Assembly: GCA_008704415.1 (NCBI GenBank)
Contig: VXIS01000102.1
Coordinates: forward strand, 1-64,000
Length of the DNA stretch: 64,000 nucleotides
Source: Sphaerosporella brunnea
Lineage: Eukaryota; Ascomycota; Pezizomycetes; Pezizales; Pyronemataceae
Reading direction: 5' to 3'
The position numbers were made by a program, and so were the translations under genes. Under the pieces are notes generated by a model, which saw only the letters and a list, made by a program, of their open reading frames with translations, had not been told where the DNA came from and searched no databases. The stretch's first letter is position 1; each line of letters opens with the position of its first letter. Positions 48,456 to 59,729 of the stretch are shown piece by piece.

Positions 48456-51400
48456 ACCAGGGTTTGCGCATGGCGCGGGAGCAGGAGATGACGGCTAACT
48501 ACTGCACGTGTCTGGGCCCGTTGACAGCATCCGAATTCTGGCAATCTCATTTTGAAGTACTTGGAATCATTTTTTTTTATTTCAGTATATGGCACTACAT
48601 GCCGTGCTCACGCTTCAGGGGTCAGGATGTGGATTTCTTAGGTTCACCGGACCACCAGAATTACCGAAAGATTTCTCACCGCCTCTTAGAGGGTGATGCA
48701 AGAGAACAAAGGTGTTCTGGCGATATTCGAAAGTACCACAATGATCAGCAGCATCGATGCAACTGGGTAGCGGCTATTAACCTCGCAAACCACGAAGCGA
48801 GCCGAATCGAATCAGGCACTGTCAAAACCAGGAATGAAGTTGAATGTCCCTGTCAAAAAGCGTGCGCTTACGCTGCTGTCGAGCCGTCGTAATCCGTACT
48901 CCACTGGATGATAACTATCCGTCCTCCCTTACCCGGAACGGCACTGATGTCCTGTGCGGTCATCAGCATAGTATTGACGCCGCCGGATGTGGCTGCTTCC
49001 CCACCACGTGCGGGATGCATCTGCGTCCGGTTCACTGCATATGATTGGACGGAATTTTCGATGGAACAAAGCATGCAAAGTATCCGTCGTCACAGAATGT
49101 CCGAGGTGCGCCCTTACTTTTGACGGACAGTGACAGAAACGTCGCATCGCGGAAGGACAGATCTTTCTATGGCCGATATCCGGATTGCGAGGTGCAGCCA
49201 GTGAGTACCCATGGTGTCAGTCGGAACGGTGTCTACGGCGGTGACTTTGTCAATAATCAACCAGATATTTGCCGGTATCATATCGACAGGGTGCACGGCG
49301 GCGGCTGCGCTTACAGGGCTGTTTCCAGATCTGGCGCTATCTATTCTACCTGCCGGATTGTGTTTTGACAGGTTTCTTCTCTCGATATTCTGGAACTCTT
49401 TGACCCTGCAATTGATAGGATGAACCAAGGTGACTGCGCTGCATACACTTTGCAACAAGATATCACACACTTACTGGACACATAAACTCAGTAAAAGAAT
49501 CCACCAGACTCTCTTTTCACCCCTTCATACAGCTCGATTCTCGGCCCTTTTACCGTCAATGATTGAATGAAGCACCTCCCACCGATTAAAACTACCAAGA
49601 TCTCGTACTCAATGTAGCTATACCGAAATCAAGCTTCTTTAACCCTCTCTTCGTCACTGCTCGGTGTTTCAATCCGTTGAGGACTTCCTAGCCCAGCGTC
49701 TTGCTCGGACGAGCTCGGGGGGGGGGGGGGATACTTGCATTTCCTTTTCCGGTACCGCCTTCTCCACTCATCCTTTGATATTCTGCTGAGTTCAGAACAG
49801 CCGACTCTTTGATGGTCTGACCTGTTCGGACACTGGCGCCGGCAATATCAAAATTTTGTGGCAGTTTTTGATTGGACGTTCTGCTGTAGCTGGTCCTGGG
49901 CCCTGCCTTGTGTGTACCCTCGGGGCCAGATCCTGCATTTCTTCAAAGGCCTGAAATTCTTGCTCTTCTGGAACGCTTCAAGCATGACCGCTGTCAATCT
50001 GATTGTTCGATGGAAAGAAGCAGTGGTGGGATGCGAATCGTGCCAATGGACAAGGTATGAAACAATTGGGAGTCCCGCACAAGCAGTCTTGAGATCTTAT
50101 GGGGTTCACGGGGAAGCACTCGGTTTAGATTTTGGAGCTATGAGTGGAAGCATGATTAGAATTCCTGCCGGAAGCAGCCGCAGCAGCGTATATGGAGTGT
50201 AGTGTTGCTTATGAGCCAGCAGATGTTTCCTCGAGTGTTGAAGATTGATTTCATGTGTGATTGCCTTTCCATTCTTATCAGATCAAGAGCAAGAGGGCGC
50301 TCTTGCTTGTTGGTGTTCCATGGACAGCGAACCCGAATTTCTGAACTTGCTTGGCGACCAATTTTTTTTTTAATTTTTTTTTTTTTTTGGGGGGGGGGTC
50401 TTCTTTCGCTGCAGTGTCCCGTCCGCTAGAATTCCTGTTCTTATTCCACACGAGAGATATCATGATATTTTTTTCGCTAGAGACCTTTCTGCCTCTCCCC
50501 CCTCACGCATATGTAAGCTTGATGAAGCGCGTGGCAAGTGTTCCAGCACTGTGGAGACGATGAAGCTAAGTACTTACTTAAGGTTAAATTAACACATACA
50601 TGTAGGTATGTACCTTAAGCTGATGGGGGACTTTTTTCGGATGCCACTCTTCGGGCCGAGCAGAGCTTGAGCTCTTGCAATTGGTGTAGTCTCATCCACG
50701 GTGGCATGCAGTATCTCCGCGGCCAATCGATCACCGGTAGAGTATTAGCTGCAATGGGTGGTGTTTATGGCAGCAGTATCACAAAAAGCAAGACGCACCG
50801 CGCACGGCTACAGCGTGGAGGAGATACTTGAACTCGATCCTAAAATTCAGCCGCATCTCCAGAAGGATCTTCGTACAGCTATCCAAGACTTCTGGGAATT
50901 CGGATATCCTGCACTTGGCTGGTACTCCGTCCGGGCATCTGTGTCCTCCACCAAGACTAGACACGGTCGTCAGCTGGCTACTCGACTCAACAGGCGGAGT
51001 GCTACATATCTCTCGCGAAGTCAGTTCTGCTTCCTCACCCCTTCAATTTCTCGTCTGAAAAAACCAGGGTCCAACTCTCGAAACGGCTGTTGGAGTTTAT
51101 TTTCTTTTGCCAGAGATACTTGTCCACTGGTCCTCGCTCGCTGCATGTTTTGAGACTCCCTTGAAGGCCGTGCGACAACGCCCAGCAATAGGAAACTCGC
51201 ACATACATAAACCGACCGGGATTCTGGGTGGAAAATCGCCGGAAACCCCATTGGGCCGTTTTTTCTGCCCAGGCTTTGAGGCTTTCGCTAGATGGACAGT
51301 TCGCGCTCTCGTGTTGCCGGAATTGGGCTTCCCCGACTATCAACCAAGTCCAGACATTAACGGCTCGGACCTCGATACGATATCAGAAGGATTCCGTTGG

Positions 51401-52067
51401 GCAAGCATTTTTTTTTATTTTTTTTTTGGAGCAAGGTGAAAAAAACTATTAGCAGATCGGGAGGCGAAGAAGGATACCTGCTGTATTCCACGCACGCTTC
51501 AGAACATCTCGCGCAACCCGTTTAGAGACAAGTCAGTATCGGTTCCTCGCAGCTCCCAACCACACCCCAGCAAGCAGCAGCAACACCCCGATCGAAACCG
51601 TGCGAGACAGACGGACGGACAGCAATTCGTGCAATCGGGCCCATTGTTTTTCCTACCGTTTCTTTTCAAGATCCTCAGTTACCCATCGGCTGATCTTGAG
51701 TGCTCGGAGTACCAATCCTCACGAGCAAACGTTATCGTTTTCCTTGTTACACCCTTTGAGGAACCCAGCTGTCGCGGGAGTAGTTGCAGATTAGCGTCAC
51801 GCGCCAATTGGAGGGGGGGGGAGGGGGGCTTTGCCAGAGTGCAAGGGGGCCGCCGAGATCAGAGATAGAGAGTACAGATACAGGAGATAGAAACGCAACA
51901 GATAGTCATCCGGTACTTCCCCGCGAGTCAATTATTCTTCCGGTTCTTCGTTGAAAGTTGCTCGACATATTCGGGTACCTATTTCATAGTACCCCATTCT
52001 TCAACAACCACCAACCCAGACATTATCCATACGGCGCTAGTAGTTCACGACGTTATCACTCACGTTG
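48456..52067. other. 3.6-kb gene-free region upstream of the Zn(2)Cys(6) gene
   Basis: The longest gene-poor stretch in the window. G runs lie at 49719-49730 and 51810-51825, and T/G tracts at 50361-50397 and 51411-51428. AAGTACTTACTTAAGGTTAA.. and TAGGTATGTACC motifs lie at 50568-50620. Several frames of 60-130 codons (for example 50758-51153) show no domain I recognise. The last 500 bp could be a long leader of the regulator. Confidence 0.5.
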
Positions 52068-54584
52068 ATGGACGCTCTATCCGTATCAGTACCTGCTTCG
52101 AATGCTTCCTCTGGACACGGCAGCATTGGCCCAGGCGCAGAAATGAAGATCGGTAGAGCTGGAGTCGAAAGCTCTGGCCTTGTGATTAAACCAAAGCAAT
52201 CGAAAAGCAGGAATGGTATGTCTATCAAACTTCCTCAGGCTGCTTCCTCCGTGCTTGGACGCCTTTTTGACCAGAGAACTGCAGGATGCGTGACTTGCAA
52301 GGCAAAACGGTTAAAATGTGATGAAACAAAACCTACATGCCGTCAATGTAAGTGCAGGAAGATACCGGCCCCCATCTTTGCAATTCGTGTTGCTTACATT
52401 TGAACAGGTCAGAAAAGAGGCGTGCCTTGCGGGGGATATAAAAAGGACTTCAAATGGCGGCCGTTTGAAGAAGCCGCAATTGCTGGAAAGGGCTTGAAAA
52501 CTACCAGAAAAGGTCATTCACCGCAAATATCGATATGCATTTGCTGAACTTTTGCCGCAGGAATCCAGAAAAAGAAGTCTCCGCCATCGAGGATAACAGG
52601 CGAACAATTGAATCAAATCTCTTTCGGGCCGACCCGACCTGGTCCTGAACCTCTACCAAACGGCTTTTTTCATTTAGATCCAATATATATCATTCCAAAT
52701 GACGCATCAAAACACCTTCAAACACCGCCATTGTCAGCTGCGTTGCCAGCAGATGTCAACATCCCGAGAGACCATGATGTAGACCTTTGTGGAAACGACC
52801 AGCTTGGTATCTCTTCTGGGATGGAAGGGATGCAGCGGCCGCCGGCAATCCCGACGCAGAATCTATTTGATCTTGCAGGAATTCTGGGGAACATGGAGCA
52901 GGGGGCAACATCAGTGGACGTCCTTCCAGAGATCGCCGAGGACGAGATCGAAGAGGTCATCAGAGGCGGTACCGGTCAGGGCCTGATCGCTTCACCAGCC
53001 CTTTCCATGGCGTCGACTAGTTCCAGTGATTCTTCATCTTCAAATGGCGAACACTTTATCAGTATGCACGAGATTTTCAGGCGGCCCAAACTCACGGTGG
53101 ACTCCCCTGAGATTTTACTGTCTTATTTTGACAAGAATACCTGCGGGATCATGTCTGTCAAAGATGGGCCGACAGAAAATCCTTGGAGAACCCTCATCTG
53201 GCCATTGGCTTACGATTCTCAAGCCCTTTACCATGCAATATCTTCCATGACTGCATTTCACATGTCGAGGGAGCGTCCAGAGCTTAGGGTGGAAGGGATG
53301 GAACATATGCGCAAATCGATTCGATTCCTTGCCCAAGGACTCTCCCATGGAAATATCAGACAGGACGCAGCACTGGCAACAACCTTAGTTTTGGCATTCT
53401 CGGAAGCATTCGACAGGCATATATCAACCGGAATCGAACATCTACGGGGAGCCAGGGTCCTGCTCAACCAGCAGCTCATCAGGATAACACCGCCTAGCAT
53501 CCAAACCGCCGGGTTTCAAAGGTTGAAATTCTTGTTCAACGTCTGGGTGTATCTCGATGTCCTTGCAAGACTCACATCGGACGAGGAGGAAAATGCCGGG
53601 ATGGACCCCAGGAACACCTACGCACCGCTGATGGAATCCAGCGAGATCGATCCCTTGCTCGGATGCGCGGCAACCCTCTTTCCACTGATCGGGGAGGCGG
53701 CATGTCTCGTACAGAGAGTGCGACGATCGGCGAAGAACTCGGTGGGAATAATAGCGTCTGCTATGGATCTCAAGGTGCAGCTAGAATCGTGGCAGGTGCG
53801 AGAATATTACGAGCCGATCGAAGATCCGACCAGCGACGTGACGCACTGCATCACTACAGCCGAAGCTTATCGTTGGGCAACACTTTTGTACCTCCACCAG
53901 GCTGTTCCAGAGCTCCCGTCACCTTCTGCCCACGAGCTCGCAGACAAGGTCATGCGGCTCATAGCCTCTATTCCTCCTGCATCCAGGTGCTGCATCATTC
54001 ACATTTATCCTCTACTTGCGGCTGGCTGCGAGGCTGTTGGACATGAAGAGCGTAACTGGGTTAAAGAACGCTGGGAGGGCATGTCTAGTCGCATGTGGAT
54101 TGGCAACATTGACAAAGCGTGGGAAGTTGTCAAGGAAGTATGGTACCGCCGTGACGTTTTCAGGGCAACACATAGTGTCTCCAGGTATCGATCTCCTCCA
54201 TACGACGAGTTAAATGATGTCGATATCTGGAATAAGGAATTTGAGCAAGGCCCGCCAGTTGTGGCAAGCCCTAAACGTATGTTCGATTTTGGAACAACAC
54301 GCCCTCCCCCTCATCTTCAGACAACGCAACGGGGAGGTGCATCGGATGTACTACAGGAACACAGGAAGGGGGGTTATGAATATGAGGTTTCAATCAAGGG
54401 AAACTTGCACTGGCTCGGCGTCATGAAAGATTGGAGGTGGGAAGGTGTGTATAACAAATCAAACCTCACCTCACACAATGCACTGACTCGTGGGACCAGT
54501 CTTATTAGGTTGACGTACTTACCTATAGTTTGTGTCTTTGTGGTTATGGAGTTTCTGATTTGTGATTCTTATCGTGGGGCTTGA
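52068..54584 (+). CDS. Zn(2)Cys(6) fungal transcription factor
   Basis: Exons 52068-52347, 52408-52512 and 52561-54584 give up to 802 aa. The first intron splits the zinc cluster; once spliced it reads CVTCKAKRLKCDETKPTCRQC plus QKRGVPC, with Cys at 74, 77, 84, 91, 94 and 101, the CX2CX6CX6CX2CX6C pattern. It binds two zinc ions and DNA in the nucleus. A nuclear-targeting basic stretch (TRKGIQKKKSPPS) follows. From about residue 290 to the end is a helical Fungal_trans_2-type region (YHAISSMTAFHMSRE, IEHLRGARVLLNQQL). The last ~45 residues after MKDWRWEGVY look non-conserved, so an unrecognised 3' intron or earlier stop is possible. Its target is unknown; neighbours are a cupin, an SDR and a GS-like gene. 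Confidence 0.87.
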
Positions 54585-54653
54585 TATTCTTAAGGCTGTG
54601 TTGTTTTTGTTCCTTGGCGTTGGGTCCGGAATGGAGGTGTCGTTTTCGCGTTC

Positions 54654-54654
<1 letters not shown>

Positions 54655-54684
<30 letters not shown>
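54655..54684. repeat. Poly-T tract of 30 nt
   Basis: Thirty consecutive T just 3' of the regulator gene. It may be a slippage hotspot or the poly(A) tail end of an old retro-insertion; no other sign of the latter. Confidence 0.9.
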
Positions 54685-54686
<2 letters not shown>

Positions 54687-55185
54687 GATATCATTCCTAG
54701 TGCCTCCTTTTGGTGGGGTTCCAGCTTTTTTGTGTTTTGCGGCGTACGACCTGTCTGTCTGTCTGTCTGTCTCAGCTTTTCCCTGCGTAAATGCTGTGTT
54801 CGCTTCCTCCCTGCCAGGTGTGTGTGTGCTGTGGCGATGTAGGACGATCTTGAGGGAGGGAGGGAGGGAGGGTTGAGGTATGATGGAGGGTTTTATAGGA
54901 TCCGGGGTGCAACGTTTGGGTCATGATGGTGTGTTCTGCTTTTTTTTGCCGCTAGTTGAGAGGGAAAGGTATTCCCGTGGCAGGTTAACTAGGTGCATGG
55001 ATTTCTGTGAGAGTTGTAGGTGGGTTGGATGTGCGGTGAACATGGAAGTCGTATAGTTCCTCCATGGCTCTTGACTACAAAACCAGCACAGATGTAGACC
55101 ATAGAGGCCAGGGAATAACTACCCCAAAGCGAGCAAGCAGACCAGGCGCCGGCGGGTACATACTGTATCCCCCCGCCGCATCTGC

Positions 55186-55207
55186 ACCTGCAGCTGCAGC
55201 TGCAGGT
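55186..55207. promoter_or_regulatory. Perfect 22-bp palindrome upstream of the cupin gene
   Basis: ACCTGCAGCTG followed by its exact reverse complement, built from CTGCAG units. It lies about 155-180 nt before the cupin start and about 90 nt before its TATA box, where an operator for a dimeric regulator would be expected. A chance product of a CTGCAG repeat is the alternative. Confidence 0.45.
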
Positions 55208-55297
55208 CGGAAGATCTACATACAGCAACTGAAAGCGTCCGTCTCCTCGAGCTCCAGCTCCAACTCCACCATTTCTTGGGAGTGTGGGGAGGGATAT

Positions 55298-55303
55298 AAA
55301 CCC
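55298..55303 (+). promoter_or_regulatory. TATA box of the cupin gene
   Basis: GGATATAAACCCC about 62 nt upstream of the cupin start, followed by a pyrimidine then purine-rich leader. Confidence 0.6.
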
Positions 55304-55363
55304 CTCTCCTCTCCTCTCCACACAACCCAGAAAAGAGAGAAGAAGAAGAAGAAGAAAAACGCA

Positions 55364-55855
55364 ATGCCTCAAATGCACTACTACCCACGCGCGCAATCTG
55401 AGTTCAAACCAAAGCTACTTGCAGGCGATAACGTATTCCTGCAGGATATCTACTCCAGGTTCCCTCCCCCACCCAATCGATATCTCCCCCGCCCCCCCCC
55501 CCCCCCTCCACCCACTGACTCCCCGCAGCGACAAGATCGACCCCGAAAAACCCATTTCCGCCGGCTTCTACCGCCTCGAAAAGGGTGAGAAGCTGGTGTA
55601 CACCTACGCCTACCACGAGATGAAGATAATCCTGGAGGGGGAGTACCAGATCTCGGATGAGAGCGGGCAGAGCGTTACTGCGAAGCCGGGGGATGTGTTT
55701 TACTTCGGTGAGTGAATGGGGTGATGGTGTTGTTGTTGAGTTGTTGTTGGGGGAGAAGCTGATAAGGAGTAGAGAAGGGTGCTACCATCACTTTTACGAC
55801 GCCGGAGTATGGGTTGGCGTTTTATACCGGCCAGAGGCCTATGGGTGGTGCTTAA
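55364..55855 (+). CDS. EutQ-like single-domain cupin
   Basis: Exons 55364-55458, 55529-55707 and 55773-55855 give 118 aa. The second splice (acceptor ..ggagtag) restores [22 protein letters not shown]. The protein is one small beta barrel with the cupin motif pair: [18 protein letters not shown] near residues 55-75 and the second-half block just cited, ending in TGQRPMGGA. Fungal databases usually call this family ethanolamine utilisation protein EutQ, from weak similarity to the C-terminal cupin of bacterial EutQ; its chemistry in fungi is unknown. A palindrome and TATA box lie upstream. It is flanked by a Zn(2)Cys(6) regulator and an SDR gene. Confidence 0.82.
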
Positions 55856-56038
55856 GGGGCGCGATTGAGGTAATTGTGCAGAGTTTATAAATGCAAATAA
55901 AGGAATTTGAAATGAGATTCACTGTGTTTGTTTCGTCGGGCGTGAGTGGCCGCAGAGGTATCAACTGAATGTGGAAAACACTGTGCAAACTACACAACCC
56001 TAGCCGTCTAAAATCTGAAATCAACTCCCCATGTTAGT

Positions 56039-57069
56039 CTACGGGTTCTCTTTGAGGGCGTTGTTCAACGGCGCCGCAATCGCCGGTCCCTCGGGAGTAA
56101 CATATGCCTGAAATTAACCCATCAGTTACCGCAAACTCAATCACTCGCACTCGCGGTGAAATACCTTGGTCATTCCACCGTCCACAATCATCTCCTGACC
56201 GGTAACAAAGCTGGCATCATCACTGGCCAAAAACACGACCATGTGCGCCTGCTCAATGGCCTCGCCGAAGCGTCCAGTCGGGAAGTGGACCTCGCGGCGA
56301 TGCCGCTTTGCCTTATCGTCACCGAGCCAGTCCTGCAGCAGCGGCGTATTGAGCGGCGCCGGGCACAGGTTGTTGAAGCGGAAACCCTCGCGGGCGTGAA
56401 CGATGGCGAGCTCACGGGTGAGGGCTAAAACGGCACCCTTGGAGGCGGTGTAGGCAAGCTGGGGAGTGGCGGAACCGACGAGGGCAACCACGGACGCGGT
56501 GTTGATGACCGAGGCCTTCTTCTTGTTGTGGCGGCGGAAAGCGAGCACGGCATGTTTGCAGCCGAACCAGACACCCTTCACGTTGATGTTTTGGGTCAGG
56601 TCCCAGATGGCCTCGGGCGTGTTGACAGCATCGTCGTCCTGTTTGCATGATGAGCTGGCAGAACCCAGTATACTGCGGAAGCAAGTAATACCTTTGCGTG
56701 CATGATTCCGGCATTGTTGAAAATGACGTCAAGCCCTCCCCAGGCGTCCGTCTTCTTGACCATCTCCTCTACCTGATCCTCCTTCGAGACATCACAGACC
56801 TTGCACATGATCAATCAGTCAAACGAACCACCACAAAAAAAAACAAAAAAAAAAACAGCTCAAAACCAAGAGGGGATACATACGAAGCCCTCGACTTTGG
56901 AGTTCGGCGCAAACTGCTTGACCTTGGCCACAGCTTTGTCAAGCTGCACGGCATTGATATCGCTCATCAACACGTTTGCACCGTTCTGGGCGAACAGGAT
57001 AGAGGTCTCCAGTCCGATTCCGCCGGCAGCACCGGTGATGATGCTGTTCTTGCCTTCGAGACGACCCAT
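56039..57069 (-). CDS. Short-chain dehydrogenase/reductase
   Basis: Exons 57069-56884, 56799-56692, 56638-56165 and 56107-56039 give 278 aa, a classical SDR. The NAD(P)-binding TGAAGGIG is at 12-19 and the NNAG motif at about 90-93. The catalytic Ser is near 147, and Tyr161 and Lys165 lie in YTASK. Asp in MSDINA at the end of strand 2 suggests NAD(H) rather than NADP(H). The C-terminal part has FLASDDASFVTGQEMIVDGG, usual for the family, and a short final exon. The substrate is unknown. It is divergent from the GS-like gene and convergent with the cupin gene, so the three could share regulation. Confidence 0.9.
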
Positions 57070-57926
57070 GCTTGCTTGCTGTGTGTGATTGCAGTTGCTG
57101 AAGGATTCAGGTGAAGAGAATCCCTTTGTGTCTGTGACGGGGCTGGAGAGCGGAGGGGAAAGCTAGCTCAGTTCGGCAGCGGGGTTGTGGGATAGGGTTG
57201 GCCACACGCGTTTTCGTTGGGCCCATAAACGCAGGGCCATGTCTACGTATGTCATGACAGATAGCGACGGGAGCTTTTTTGCAACAAGCACCAGTGGGCA
57301 CCTATTCGGTCCTGTTTCGGGTCGGAAGCAGCTGAAGGGCCTCATTGTGGCAGCCAGTGTTCCCAATAGCCGGCTGTTTGATCAGCCGGGCTGCAAGCCT
57401 TGCAGCTCGAGGCAGGGCGTCCACAACCCCAGCGAACCCCGGGCCGAGTCCGCGCATCTGCAGTGGGGGGAGCCGGCCGGCCAGCCGGGCTTTTGATCAG
57501 TCCACAGCCAGCCCGGCTGGCTGGCTATGGGGAACACTGGTGGCAGCTGCTGATGCTCCTCTTCACGCTGACTGAGACAGTTTCTCGAGATTACATGTTA
57601 GCATATCTGCCTGCCCACACTACGGCATCTAAGCACTTTGCACTTCAGCACTTTGCACTTTCTTTTCTCTGCGTTGTGACACGGACGCAATTAATGGCCG
57701 ACGCGATGTCCTCCGCGATAACAAAGTGGGGCATCCGTCGGCATCTGCTTCAGGACTTGGGAGTCAAGCCTCGGCCTGCCCATTTACTTCTGCCCGTTTA
57801 CTCCTGTCCGTTTACTTATAGTACCATCCCATCTCCACAAATTATACAAAAACACCTCTTCCTCTCCTTTCAACAAGGTTTTTCACCCTCATCTTCTCAT
57901 CTCCTCCCATCGCATCGCATCAGATC
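57070..57926. promoter_or_regulatory. Divergent region between SDR and GS-like genes
   Basis: About 860 bp. A hAT-type MITE (57355-57539) sits in the middle. The GS-like gene's side ends in a pyrimidine-rich leader (57830-57926) with CCATCGCATCGCATCAGATC. No further gene. Confidence 0.55.
57355..57539. mobile_element. hAT-type MITE, 185 bp, with intact 8-bp target duplication
   Basis: The left end CAGTGTTCCCAATAGCC and the right end GGCTATGGGGAACACTG are inverted repeats with one mismatch. The element is flanked by identical 8-bp copies GTGGCAGC at 57347-57354 and 57540-57547. An 8-bp duplication and CAGTG ends are diagnostic of hAT elements. The interior is G+C-rich with more CAGCCGG/CCGGCTG inverted copies and a TTTGATCAG on each side. 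It is too short to code and must depend on a transposase elsewhere. Confidence 0.85.
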
Positions 57927-59468
57927 ATGTCGTATACAATCGAGTCCATCACGGCCCAGCTTCAAGATGATGACAAAGTGAAGCTGGCGGGCATAGACGC
58001 GGACGGGATGCTTCGAGGTAAGCATCCTCCACCTGCACACAATCTCACGCGTACTTATCCATGCAGGCAAAATCATATCCAAGAAGAAGTTTCTCTCGGT
58101 GCTATCAAGCGGCTTCGGTTTCTGCTCGATAGTTTTCGGTTGGGACATGCACGACCGGACGTATTTCCAAGAGCTTTCGGTCAGCAACGCTGCGAACGGG
58201 TACCGTGACATACTGGCCAAGATCGACATCAACACCTTCCGGCGGATACCGTGGGAACAAAACGCAGTGAACGGCAGAGGCATCCCCTTCTTCCTCGTCT
58301 CCTTCCACGACCCGGAGACGCAAGAGCCCATAGCACCATGCCCGCGCAACCTTCTAGCTTCCATTGTGTCGAAGCTCCAAACCTCCTTCGGTTGGAAAGC
58401 CATGGTAGGCGTAGAATATGAATTCTACAACTTCAAGGAAACCTCAAAATCTCTGCAGGGGAACAAAGGCCAAGGCTTGGAACATCTGACTCCCGGAATG
58501 TTTGGATACTCCGTGACGCGGCCTACACAGAACCAAGAGTTCTATTACGGTGTCTTTGATGCTTGTCCCGCTCCCTCATTCCTTCTTTCCTTCTGCAACA
58601 CCTCCCCTCCCTTGCGTGCTGATATGGACAACCCCGCTTAGGCAAAAAGTTCAACGTCGATCTCGAGGGCTGGCACACCGAGTCCGGGCCAGGCGTGTAC
58701 GAAGCGGCGCTCGAATACGGCGAAGTATCCTCGATGGCCGACCGAGCCAGCCTGTTCAAATACACGGTAAAATCGCTCGGGGCCAGCCACGGGATCACAC
58801 CCTGTTTCATGTCGAAGCCGGTCGAGGGGCTTCCGGGCAACAGCGGCCACATGCACATATCCCTCGTGGACTCCACCGGGACCAACCTCTTCGCGCGCGC
58901 CGAAAAGAACCCAAACCCCACATTTGCAGACCTAGCCCACGTGTCCGACATCGGTGAATACTTCCTCGCCGGCATCCTCGACGGCCTGCCCAGCATCATG
59001 CCCCTGCTGGCTCCAACTATAAACTCGTACAAGCGCCTGGTCGAGAACTTTTGGGCCCCCGTCACCGTGTCCTGGGGCCTGGAGCACAGGGCCGCAAGCA
59101 TCCGCCTAATTGCGCCCCCGACCGCTTCGCCGAAGGCCACCCGCTTCGAGATCCGCACCCCCGGCGCCGACGCGAATCCGCACTACGTTTTCGCCGCAGT
59201 CCTGGGCTGTGGCTTCCGCGGCATCGAAAAGAAGCTGAAGCTCACTATCCCGCCGCTGGGCAAAGGCGAAGAAACCGGTGATGGTGAACGCTTGGCCAAG
59301 AACCTGGGTGCCGCCGTCGACAAGATGGTGGAGAAGGGCAGCGTGGCTCGTGAGGTGCTTGGTGACGTTTTTGTCGACCATTACGCCGGTACTAGACGAC
59401 ATGAGCTGCGTTTGTGGGAGCAAGCTGTCACGGATTGGGAGGTCAGGCGGTACATCGAGACGGTTTAG
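57927..59468 (+). CDS. Glutamine synthetase I-like ligase (gamma-glutamyl-amine type?)
   Basis: Exons 57927-58017, 58067-58564 and 58642-59468 give 471 aa. The first intron lies in DADGMLRGKII of the beta-grasp domain. The second uses a weak donor (gtcccg) but restores VFDACKKFNVDLEGWHTESG. Active-site parts are all present: MVGVEYEFYNF (metal Glu), WHTESGPGVYEAAL, LPGNSGHMHISL, FEIRTPGADANPHYVFA. This is the GS-I fold seen in bacterial gamma-glutamyl-polyamine/ethanolamide synthetases and in the C-terminal half of FluG. It is not the short GS-II used for nitrogen assimilation in fungi, so a substrate other than ammonia is likely. There is no N-terminal amidohydrolase, unlike FluG. A MITE sits in its upstream region. 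Confidence 0.87.
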
Positions 59469-59729
59469 GCGTTATGATCCCCTTTTTTTGAAGGCGGCTT
59501 CTGCGTTATGCTGGCGCTGGCGGTTTTCTGGCTGTAGAACGTTTTTCCTTGCGTTTTGGAGTTGAGTCTGCTATACTCTAGATTCGTTTGATATTGTGAT
59601 GATATGCGAGATTATGAACAAAAAATCATTTTGGTATTCATTCCGCGTCGCAAGAGATCTACAAGTACGCCTTACAGTGCACCGCCTGCCCCAAAACAAA
59701 AGAAAAAGAAACCATTTTCCGCTCCCAAT

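Larger units (their letters stand above)
54585..55363. other. Low-complexity interval and cupin promoter
   Basis: About 780 bp. It contains a 30-T run (54655-54684), CTGT repeats (54751-54772), GGGA repeats (54855-54872), a 22-bp palindrome and a TATA box (both listed separately). Confidence 0.6.

Noticed and set aside
50758..51153. 131-codon plus-strand frame in the long gap
   Set aside because: The first 50 residues look protein-like, but no family is recognised and the rest is Ser/Arg-rich with no splice logic. Not enough to call a gene.
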